Source of the DNA: Desulfobacteraceae bacterium
GTDB taxonomy: Bacteria > Desulfobacterota > Desulfobacteria > Desulfobacterales > UBA5616
Direction: 5' to 3'
NCBI GenBank assembly: GCA_013791935.1
Contig: VMSV01000144.1
Span: 1 to 39,614 of the forward strand
Length of the DNA stretch: 39,614 bases
In this document: positions 24,799 through 31,490 of the stretch, one piece after another
Layout of the letters: each line of letters starts with the position of its first letter
How positions within the stretch are numbered: position 1 is the stretch's first letter
The notes under the pieces: generated by a model
Seen by the model: only the letters and a program-made list of their open reading frames with translations
Database searches by the model: none
What the model was told of the DNA's origin: nothing
Position numbers and translations under genes: made by a program

Positions 24799-25686
24799 TT
24801 ACAGGGCGAGTCCTGCGGGGAGTTCGCAGCATCTTGTTTTTTGGCTTTTGGGGGTTTCAGCCCATTTGAGGAAAAGATCGATGCAGTCCGGGCAGAGCTG
24901 GGTTCCCCTGACTTCCTCGATGATTTGAAGGGCCTTATCGTGGTCCATGCCTTTTCGGTAGGGCCGATCGCTGGTGAGGGCATGATAGGTGTCTGCAACC
25001 GCCGTGGCCCTGGCCCAGAAGGGGATCTTATTTCCCTTGAGCCCTTCCGGATAACCCTTTCCGTCAACCCTTTCATGGTGATACAGGATAATGGGGACAA
25101 TGTCCGTGAGGGTTTTGATGGGGGCGAAGATGGTGGCACCGGCCACCGGGTGCTGCTTGATTCTTTCGTATTCGCTATCCGTCAGCCTGCCGGGTTTCAG
25201 CAGGATGGTGTCCGGAACCCCGATTTTCCCCAGGGCGTTTTTTACCACGCTTCGTATGGTGACGGAATCATCCACCACCAGGATGGTCCGAGCCTTGTAA
25301 AAAGAGGCTTTCTCAAGAATTCTTTCTATGGTTTCAGGAAGTTCGTTCAAGGCATCTGCTTTGGCTACATAGGCGGATGCCCCCACTCGAAAACCCTTTT
25401 CGATATCTTTTTCCGTATCCAAAGAACTTAGAATGATGACGGGAATGGCCTTGGTTCGCTCCTCCTTTTTCAGGTTGACGCAGAGGGAATAACCGTCCAT
25501 TTTGGGCATTTCAATATCGGTAATGACCAGGTCAAACTCATTGGCGCAGGCCTTTTCAAACCCTTCAGCACCGTCTGAGGCAAGGGTGACACAGGCCCCA
25601 AGGTCCTTGAGCTTTCTTGCTAAAGTCTGCCGGATCACGGAGCTGTCGTCAACAACAAGAATTTTCGGTGCGTTTAATTCACTCAT
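24799..25686 (-). CDS. Response regulator with truncated second REC and HD-GYP domain missing its HD motif
   Basis: The first receiver domain (residues about 7-125) is complete: Asp13-Asp14, the phosphoacceptor Asp57 in ITDIEMPKMDG, Ser88 and Lys109. A second receiver begins at 133 (TILVVDDSVTIRSVVKNAL) but stops after about 20 residues. It joins directly to GKIGVPDTILLKPGRLTD of an HD-GYP domain. HD-GYP proteins have HDIGKIGVPD here; the HD metal ligands are replaced by Ala151-Leu152, while H179, HHE (203-205) and GYP (211-213) remain. The c-di-GMP phosphodiesterase is therefore probably inactive or only a binding/scaffold domain. The frame is intact across the joint, suggesting an in-frame deletion. 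The ribosome binding site is weak. Confidence 0.85.
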   Translation of the reverse strand: MSELNAPKILVVDDSSVIRQTLARKLKDLGACVTLASDGAEGFEKACANEFDLVITDIEMPKMDGYSLCVNLKKEERTKAIPVIILSSLDTEKDIEKGFRVGASAYVAKADALNELPETIERILEKASFYKARTILVVDDSVTIRSVVKNALGKIGVPDTILLKPGRLTDSEYERIKQHPVAGATIFAPIKTLTDIVPIILYHHERVDGKGYPEGLKGNKIPFWARATAVADTYHALTSDRPYRKGMDHDKALQIIEEVRGTQLCPDCIDLFLKWAETPKSQKTRCCELPAGLAL

Positions 25687-25774
25687 AGTAAAGGGCCGTT
25701 ATATAAGAGGAGTCTAATTTAGCTATAGTTGAACTTAGGGTTACAATCGCTATTTCGGTCTTTTTTGAAAAAGC

Positions 25775-25802
25775 TTGATATATTTTTCCGATTGGTCATA
25801 AT
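25775..25802 (+). promoter_or_regulatory. Candidate sigma-70 promoter of the SIMPL gene
   Basis: TTGATA (25775-25780), a 16-base spacer and CATAAT (25797-25802) match the sigma-70 hexamers at 5 and 5 of 6 positions. They end 24 bases before the ATG, which is preceded by AAAGGAGG. Confidence 0.5.
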
Positions 25803-25826
25803 CTCTTCTCATAAAAGGAGGGGAAT

Positions 25827-26543
25827 ATGCAGGCTGACAACAGTAAAAGTTCATTGATTTTAGGTGGTTGTATTTTGGCTGGTCTTGCTTTCCTGGGGTT
25901 TTTTCTGGGGAGCAGTCTGATTCAGTTCAAGGAGTTTGAGCGGACGGTTTCCGTAAAAGGGCTTTCGGAAAAGGAATTGCCCGCGGACATCGCACTTTGG
26001 CCTGTCAGCTTCATGGCCGTCAGCAACGATGTGGCGGACCTGTATGCCCTGGTGGAAAAGGACACTGAAAGAATCATCGATTTTCTCGAGGCCAATGGCT
26101 TTGAAAAAAAAGAGATCAGTGTGTCTTCCCCAAAAATTGATGACAAACTGGCCCAGGGATATGAAAAGGAGCGCATCGAATTCCGGTACGCGGCAAACCG
26201 GACCATAACGGTTTACACCGGAAAGGTGGAAGCCGCCCGGGCTGCCATGAACAAACTCATCGAGCTTGGGAAAACGGGGATTTTGTTCACGGACAACACC
26301 TATGAGAACTCCGTGGAATACATCTTTACAAGACTCAATGAAGTCAAGCCGCAAATGGTGGAGGAAGCCACCGTAAGCGCAAGGGAAGTGGCTGAGAAAT
26401 TCGCCAAAGACTCCAAAAGCAGGCTGGGAAAAATCAAAATGGCCAGCCAGGGACAATTCTCCATTGACGACCGGGACAAGAACAATCCCCATATCAAAAC
26501 CATACGGGTGGTTTCCACTGTGGAGTATTATCTGTCCGATTAA
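25827..26543 (+). CDS. SIMPL-domain (DUF541) membrane-anchored protein
   Basis: An N-terminal hydrophobic segment (ILGGCILAGLAFLGFFLGSS, residues about 12-31) anchors a 200-residue extracytoplasmic domain. Its start RTVSVKGLSEKELPADIALW is the typical SIMPL opening, and KKEISVSSPKIDD, NRTITVYTGKVEAARAAMNK and REVAEKFAKDSKSRLGKI follow the family. SIMPL proteins are periplasmic or surface proteins of poorly known function (BP26-like). The start is supported by AAAGGAGG. It begins a run of four rightward genes and precedes a methyltransferase gene by 25 bases. Function in this context is unknown. Confidence 0.85.
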   Translation: MQADNSKSSLILGGCILAGLAFLGFFLGSSLIQFKEFERTVSVKGLSEKELPADIALWPVSFMAVSNDVADLYALVEKDTERIIDFLEANGFEKKEISVSSPKIDDKLAQGYEKERIEFRYAANRTITVYTGKVEAARAAMNKLIELGKTGILFTDNTYENSVEYIFTRLNEVKPQMVEEATVSAREVAEKFAKDSKSRLGKIKMASQGQFSIDDRDKNNPHIKTIRVVSTVEYYLSD

Positions 26544-26568
26544 AATCCATCATGAGGGAGCCGGGACA

Positions 26569-27294
26569 TTGAAACAAAGCCAGTGGCAAACCAGAGAACT
26601 GACCACCTTTTTTCTTGATGGGGTTCGGGGGGCTATCCCCGGCGCTGCCCTACAGTTATCGGTTCTATCAAAAATCGTCCAGTCATGGCTTCCAGGGCCG
26701 AAGAGGATTCTGGATCTGGGATGCGGGGATGGGATTTTGGGCAGAACCCTCATGACCATTTTCCCCATGGCAGAAGTCGTGTTCGCGGATTTTTCAGAAC
26801 CCATGCTGGAGGCTGCCAAGGAAAAATTAAAAGGCAAACCCCATGCTGCCGTGATTCATTGCGATTTTTCTTCTCCCCAATGGCTGGATCATCCGGATGT
26901 GAACATTCCATTTGATATCATCGTATCGGGTTTTGCCATCCATCATCAGCCGGATGGGAGAAAAAAAGAACTGTACGGGGAAATTTACAACCTTCTGACC
27001 GAAAGCGGGCTGTTTCTGAACCTGGAACATGTTTCTTCCGCCACAAACCAGATCACCAGGGTTTTTGATGATTATTTTGTGGACAGCCTTTACGCCTTTC
27101 ATCAGTCTGCGGGTTCTTCGGATTCCAGAGAAGAAATTGAAAAAACCTATTACGACCGTCCGGACAAAGTGGAAAATCTCCTGGCTTCAGTGGATCTCCA
27201 GTGCCAATGGTTGAAGAAAATGGGTTTTCAGGACGTGGATTGTTTTTTCAAGATCTTCGAGCTGGCGTTATTCGGGGGGAGAAAAAGAACATGA
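26569..27294 (+). CDS. Class I SAM-dependent methyltransferase
   Basis: The Rossmann SAM-binding motif is RILDLGCGDGILGRTL, followed by EVVFADFSEPMLEAAKEKLK (motif II acidic region) and PFDIIVSGFAIHHQPDG (motif IV-like). Later, LNLEHVSSATN resembles small-molecule methyltransferases. The frame is open from an ATG at 26464, but that would overlap the SIMPL gene by 80 bases. The TTG at 26569 has GAGGGAG upstream and gives 241 residues, so I choose it. The acceptor is unknown. It lies just upstream of a LarA-like gene. Confidence 0.8.
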   Translation: MKQSQWQTRELTTFFLDGVRGAIPGAALQLSVLSKIVQSWLPGPKRILDLGCGDGILGRTLMTIFPMAEVVFADFSEPMLEAAKEKLKGKPHAAVIHCDFSSPQWLDHPDVNIPFDIIVSGFAIHHQPDGRKKELYGEIYNLLTESGLFLNLEHVSSATNQITRVFDDYFVDSLYAFHQSAGSSDSREEIEKTYYDRPDKVENLLASVDLQCQWLKKMGFQDVDCFFKIFELALFGGRKRT

Positions 27295-27313
27295 CGGGAA
27301 GGACGGGGTGAGC

Positions 27314-28528
27314 ATGAATCTTTTTAGAATCCATCAGCATCTCGTATCCAATCCCCTTGAGGACATCCCTTCCGTGGTTTTCCGGGAACTGGACCGCTTG
27401 AATATTGAAGTACCCCAAGGCGAAGTGGCCATCACCGCCGGAAGCCGGGGCATTGACCACATCGCTGATATTACTAAAGCCGCTGGAGACTGGTTGAAGC
27501 AAAAAGGGGCCAGGCCCTTCATCGTTCCCTGCATGGGTTCCCATAACGGGGCCACGGCCAAAGGCCAGCGGGCCATGGTGGAATCCCTGGGCATCACCGA
27601 AAAGGCCATGGGTATGGAGATCCGGTCTTCCATGGATGTGGTGAAGATCGGTTCCGTGGCCTCGGGAGAGGTGTTCATGGATCAACATTGCCATGGGGCC
27701 GCCGGGGTTATGGTGTTGAACCGCATCAAGCTCCATACGGCTTTCTCAGGTCCGGTCCAGAGCGGTCTGATGAAAATGATGGTGGTGGGCATGGGGAAAA
27801 TAAAATCCGCCCAAACCTTTCATGACGCCCCGTCAGGCCAAATGAAGGACATGCTCCTGGACATGGGAAGGCTGATCCTGGCCTCCGGAAAAATATTGGC
27901 AGGCCTTGCCATTCTGGAGGACGGGTTTGATCGGATGGCCGAAATCCATGCCGTTCGTCCCGAAGAATTATTAAGAAGAGAAGCCGAACTCCTGGAGCGG
28001 CATCGTCAATATTTTCCAGGCCTTCCGGTTTCGGATATGAATGTGCTGGTGGTGGACGCCATGGGTAAAACATACAGCGGTACTGGCATGGACACCAACG
28101 TCATCGGGTACCGGGGAATGAAGGGGCAGGAGGATCTGGAAACGCCGAAGATCAAAATCATTGCAGCCCTTTCCTTATCGGAAGCCTCCCTGGGAAACGC
28201 CATCGGCGTGGGGCTTGCCGATGTCATCACTCGGCGGCTGCGGAATGCCGTGGATGAAGAGAAAACCTTCATCAATGCCTTCACCACTGGCGAGATGCAA
28301 CGGGCCAAAATTCCCGCCACCCTGGCCGATGATGAAGTCCTGATTTCAAAGCTTCGGGAACGGTTTGGAGACCGCCGGTGGATGTTCATTCCCAATACCC
28401 TTCACCTGGAAACCCTTTATGTGACTGAGGATCTGCTTCCTGAGATTCTGCTGAATCCCCTGTGTAAAGCAGACCCGGAGCCGGTTCCCTTGCGCTTTTG
28501 TGGCGGCAGACATCAATTGAAATTCTAA
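27314..28528 (+). CDS. LarA-like (DUF2088/nickel-dependent racemase superfamily) protein
   Basis: The region ITAGSRGIDHIADITKAAGD, then WLKQKGARPFIVPCMGSHNG, corresponds to the LarA N-terminal domain. IKLHTAFSGPVQSGLMKM and VVGMGKIK match the NRVKPHTDF...ESGLMKML...GLGKHKGA pattern of LarA relatives, which bear the lysine and histidines around the nickel-pincer nucleotide. Founding members racemise lactate; homologues racemise or epimerise other 2-hydroxy acids. The Pro of KPHT is Leu here, so the substrate may differ. I chose ATG 27314; GTG 27308 is also possible. No LarBCE genes for cofactor synthesis are in the window. It lies between two methyltransferase genes. Confidence 0.65.
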   Translation: MNLFRIHQHLVSNPLEDIPSVVFRELDRLNIEVPQGEVAITAGSRGIDHIADITKAAGDWLKQKGARPFIVPCMGSHNGATAKGQRAMVESLGITEKAMGMEIRSSMDVVKIGSVASGEVFMDQHCHGAAGVMVLNRIKLHTAFSGPVQSGLMKMMVVGMGKIKSAQTFHDAPSGQMKDMLLDMGRLILASGKILAGLAILEDGFDRMAEIHAVRPEELLRREAELLERHRQYFPGLPVSDMNVLVVDAMGKTYSGTGMDTNVIGYRGMKGQEDLETPKIKIIAALSLSEASLGNAIGVGLADVITRRLRNAVDEEKTFINAFTTGEMQRAKIPATLADDEVLISKLRERFGDRRWMFIPNTLHLETLYVTEDLLPEILLNPLCKADPEPVPLRFCGGRHQLKF

Positions 28529-28554
28529 AACAACTCAGACAAAGGAAGCGTAGC

Positions 28555-29343
28555 ATGGATATTCGCGATCACAATCGAAAAGCATGGGATCATCAGGCGA
28601 AAACCTGCAACCGATGGACAATTCCCGCCGGCGATCATGAGATCCTGGAAGCGAAAAAGGGCCATTGCCGCATCTTCCTCACCCCGTCAAAACCCATCCC
28701 CGTGGACTGGCTGATGCCCCTGGTCTCCAGAAAAGTGCTCTGCCTGGCTTCAGGGGGAGGCCAGCAGGGACCGTTGCTTGCCGCTGCCGGGGCTGAAGTG
28801 ACGGTATTTGACAATTCCCCGGAGCAACTGGCACGGGACCGGATGGCAGCAATCAAACACGGCCTGGAGCTGAAGACCGTGGAAGGCGATATGGTCGATC
28901 TTTCCGTTTTTCCCGATAATACCTTTGATTTGATCATCCACCCGGTGGCCAATTTGTTCGTGCCGAATATCCTGCCGGTCTGGCAGGAGGCTTTTCGCGT
29001 GTTGCGGGAAGGGGGAGAACTGCTTTCCGGATTCAACAATCCAGTGAGGTATATTTTTGACGAAGAAGATTATGAAAAAGGCGTTCTTACCCCCAAATAT
29101 TCCATCCCGTACTCGGATCTGGATTATCTGGATCAGGATGAAACCATAAAAAAGAGGATCCACGGCGGTTCACCCCTGGAATTTTGCCATACCCTGGAGG
29201 ACCAGATTTCAGGACAAATCGAAGCGGGTCTGGTGATCATCGGATTTTACGAAGATCGGGACCTGGAGGAGGATCACCACATGATTTCCAGATTCATGCC
29301 CACCTATATGGCCACCCGGGCCTGGAAGGTTCGGGGAAGCTAA
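28555..29343 (+). CDS. Class I SAM-dependent methyltransferase
   Basis: Motif I is VLCLASGGGQQGPLLAAAGA, motif II EVTVFDNSPEQLARDRMAA, and NTFDLIIHPVANLFVPNILP is the motif IV region. EAFRVLREGGELLSGFNNP matches the LLRPGG-type strand. The ATG at 28555 has AGGAAG at the right distance, so the 19 residues upstream in the frame are left out; the protein is 262 residues. The Asn-Pro-x6-Glu region and C-terminal half are common in uncharacterised Desulfobacterota and Firmicutes methyltransferases. The acceptor is unknown. It begins 26 bases after the LarA-like gene and ends the rightward run. Confidence 0.83.
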   Translation: MDIRDHNRKAWDHQAKTCNRWTIPAGDHEILEAKKGHCRIFLTPSKPIPVDWLMPLVSRKVLCLASGGGQQGPLLAAAGAEVTVFDNSPEQLARDRMAAIKHGLELKTVEGDMVDLSVFPDNTFDLIIHPVANLFVPNILPVWQEAFRVLREGGELLSGFNNPVRYIFDEEDYEKGVLTPKYSIPYSDLDYLDQDETIKKRIHGGSPLEFCHTLEDQISGQIEAGLVIIGFYEDRDLEEDHHMISRFMPTYMATRAWKVRGS

Positions 29344-29354
29344 GGGCGTGGAGA

Positions 29355-29382
29355 GTGAAGAGTAAAGGGTGAAGGGTGAACG
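29355..29382 (+). repeat. Tandem heptamer repeat
   Basis: Four heptamers in a row (GTGAAGA, GTAAAGG, GTGAAGG, GTGAACG) follow the methyltransferase stop. It is a short purine-rich tandem array of a type often seen between genes. No coding role was recognised. Confidence 0.6.
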
Positions 29383-29535
29383 GGGAACTGAAAAGCACAA
29401 CCCGGCAACCCTATTAAAATCTTGGAGAATTCTCGGGGCATCATGGCTTCTCCCTGGTTTCGGGCAAGATCTGTTATTCTTCTTGATCTTTCGTTCGGTT
29501 AATGAGATGTTTGTCCACTCAATGGAATTAATCAC

Positions 29536-29576
29536 AACGGGCCGTCTGCTGATCTTGGTGGACGGCCTCGTTTTTT
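29536..29576 (+). terminator. Terminator-like hairpin in the helicase leader (candidate attenuator)
   Basis: GGCCGTC (29540-29546) pairs perfectly with GACGGCC (29561-29567) around a 14-base loop. It can be extended by AAC/GTT outside, and six Ts follow (29571-29576). The stop-like structure ends only 15 bases before the RNA-helicase ATG, with the Shine-Dalgarno GGAAGG directly after the T-run. It cannot terminate the upstream methyltransferase unit without also preventing helicase mRNA from upstream. Hence leader attenuation, or a promoter inside the tract, is likely. Confidence 0.6.
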
Positions 29577-29591
29577 GGAAGGTAAAAGAAA

Positions 29592-31439
29592 ATGAAATTT
29601 GATGACATGGGATTGAATCCCAAACTGATGAAAGCCATACAGTCCCTGGGGTTTGAAGAACCCACCCCCATACAGGCCGCAGCCATTCCCAAAATCATGG
29701 ACGGCCAGTCCGACCTGGTGGGGCTGGCCCAGACCGGCACCGGAAAAACAGCCGCCTATGGGTTGCCCATGCTCCATCTCCTGGAGCCGGGAGCCATGGC
29801 TCTTCAGGGCCTCGTGCTCTGCCCCACCCGCGAACTCTGCCTTCAAATCACTGAGGATCTGACCCAGTATTCGCGCTATATGAAAAACATTCAAATTACG
29901 GCGGTTTATGGCGGGGCGGCTATGGCCGAGCAGATCCGTAAAATCAAACAGGGTTCCCAAATCATCGTGGCTACCCCGGGTAGGCTTCTGGACCTGATGA
30001 AACGAAAGGTGACCTCCTTCAAACATATCCGGTTTGTGGTTCTGGATGAGGCGGATGAAATGTTCAGCATGGGGTTTCAGGAAGACATCAACGAGATTTT
30101 AATGGTCACGCCCGAAACCCGGCGGACCTGGCTTTTTTCGGCCACCATGCCGTCTGCTGCCGCCCGGATTGCAAAAACCTATATGAACAATCCCGTGGAA
30201 GTGACCATGGGGCACCGTAATATCAGCGCGGATCATATTCTTCACACCTGCTATGTGATCCGTGAAAAAGACCGCTACGCAGCCCTCAAGCGGATCATCG
30301 ATTTTGAACCGGATATCTATGCGCTCATCTTCTGCCGAACCCGGACGGAAACCAGCGCAGTGGCGGAGAAACTGGTGAAGGAGGGCTACCGTGCAGAGGC
30401 CATCCACGGGGACTTGTCCCAGGAGCAACGCACCCGGGTCATGAGAAAATTCAGGGAAAAGAGTTTGCAAATGCTCATCGCAACAGATGTGGCGGCCCGT
30501 GGCATTGATGTGGAAAACATCTCCCATGTGATCCACTACAATCTTCCGGATGAAGCGGAACGATACACCCATCGCAGCGGACGAACCGCACGGGCCGGGA
30601 AATCCGGCGCGTCCATGATCCTGGTCAATACCCGGGAAGCCAAGCGTCTCAAGGAGATAGAACGTCGCGCCGGGATTCGATTCACCATGGGGACCCTTCC
30701 TCAGGGCCGGGAGATTTGCGAAAAGCAGTTGTTGTCCATGGTGAACCGGGTGGTGGCAGTTTCCGTCAACCCGGATGAAATCGCCCCTTATCTGGGGCCG
30801 GTTTACAAATTGCTGGGCAATTTAAGCCCGGTGGAATTGATTCAGAGGTTTGTGTCCGCGGAATTCAACCATTTTCTGGAGGATTACCGGAACGCCCCGG
30901 ATTTGAACGCCCAAGCCCATTATGCTGGGGCATCCGAGGAATCCGGGAAGACCGGTAAGTTCGGTAAACCCGTTAGATCCGAGAAGTCCGGTAAGACCGG
31001 TAAGTTCGGCAAACCCGTTAGATCCGAAGAATCCGATAAGCCAGGAAGGTACGATAAGCCCGGTAGATCCGAGAAATCCATCTTATCCGAGAAATCTGGC
31101 CCATCCGGAAAATTCAGTTCATCCGAAAAGCCTTCCAAATATAAACCCATTCGGGATGAACAGCGATTTTCAATGAATATCGGCCGGAAGGATAATATCA
31201 ATGAGGGAGCCATTGTGCGCTGGGTCTGCGAAAAGACCGGCATCTCATCGGATAAGATCGGCCAGATCCATCTTCAAAATGAAGTTGCTTTTTTTGATGT
31301 GGACAAACGGGAGGCAGAAAAAGTCTCTAAAAAGCTGAAAAATGTCAAACTGGATGACCGCGCCATCACCATCGAATGGGTCAGCACAGACACCGCCCAA
31401 GAAGATCCTTCCAAGAAACGACGGGAGCGGAAGAAGTAG
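29592..31439 (+). CDS. DEAD-box ATP-dependent RNA helicase with DbpA-type RNA-binding domain
   Basis: All core motifs are present: Q-motif FEEPTPIQ (21-28), Walker A AQTGTGKT (46-53), PTREL (78-82), TPGR (128-131), DEAD (152-155), SAT (183-185), ARGID and HRSGRTARAG. Two RecA domains end near residue 370. A dimer-like region follows, then a low-complexity linker (about 445-520) with three 15-residue repeats and many Ser/Lys/Gly. The C-terminal FSMNIGRKDNINEGAIVRWV to VKLDDRAITIEWV is the DbpA/CsdA RNA-binding fold. At 615 residues it resembles CsdA/DeaD, which helps ribosome assembly and mRNA turnover, often in the cold. It is preceded by a hairpin leader and converges with the FadJ-type gene. 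Confidence 0.92.
   Translation: MKFDDMGLNPKLMKAIQSLGFEEPTPIQAAAIPKIMDGQSDLVGLAQTGTGKTAAYGLPMLHLLEPGAMALQGLVLCPTRELCLQITEDLTQYSRYMKNIQITAVYGGAAMAEQIRKIKQGSQIIVATPGRLLDLMKRKVTSFKHIRFVVLDEADEMFSMGFQEDINEILMVTPETRRTWLFSATMPSAAARIAKTYMNNPVEVTMGHRNISADHILHTCYVIREKDRYAALKRIIDFEPDIYALIFCRTRTETSAVAEKLVKEGYRAEAIHGDLSQEQRTRVMRKFREKSLQMLIATDVAARGIDVENISHVIHYNLPDEAERYTHRSGRTARAGKSGASMILVNTREAKRLKEIERRAGIRFTMGTLPQGREICEKQLLSMVNRVVAVSVNPDEIAPYLGPVYKLLGNLSPVELIQRFVSAEFNHFLEDYRNAPDLNAQAHYAGASEESGKTGKFGKPVRSEKSGKTGKFGKPVRSEESDKPGRYDKPGRSEKSILSEKSGPSGKFSSSEKPSKYKPIRDEQRFSMNIGRKDNINEGAIVRWVCEKTGISSDKIGQIHLQNEVAFFDVDKREAEKVSKKLKNVKLDDRAITIEWVSTDTAQEDPSKKRRERKK
30942..31076 (+). repeat. 45-bp in-frame tandem repeat (3 copies) in the helicase linker
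   Basis: Residues 451-495 are SGKTGKFGKPVRSEK, SGKTGKFGKPVRSEE and the diverged SDKPGRYDKPGRSEK. The first two copies are nearly identical at the DNA level. The unit is a multiple of three, so copy-number change would keep the frame. It encodes a basic, probably disordered linker before the RNA-binding domain. Confidence 0.85.
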
Positions 31440-31447
31440 AGGGGATA

Positions 31448-31471
31448 GGGGCGAACCCATGGGTCCGCCCC
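31448..31471. terminator. Bidirectional hairpin between convergent helicase and fad genes
   Basis: GGGGCG and CGCCCC with inner ACCC/GGGT form a 10-bp stem with one mismatch in the 51-base gap between the helicase and the convergent FadJ-type gene. The T-tract is weak (TTGTT), so efficiency is uncertain. Confidence 0.55.
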
Positions 31472-31490
31472 TTGTTCGGGCATGAGGGTC

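Noticed and set aside
26464..26568. Extended N-terminus of the methyltransferase
   Set aside because: It would overlap the SIMPL gene by 80 bases; a TTG with GAGGGAG lies at 26569.
29344..29535. Possible small gene between the methyltransferase and helicase
   Set aside because: Short frames exist but show no family or start signals; only a tandem heptamer array is evident.
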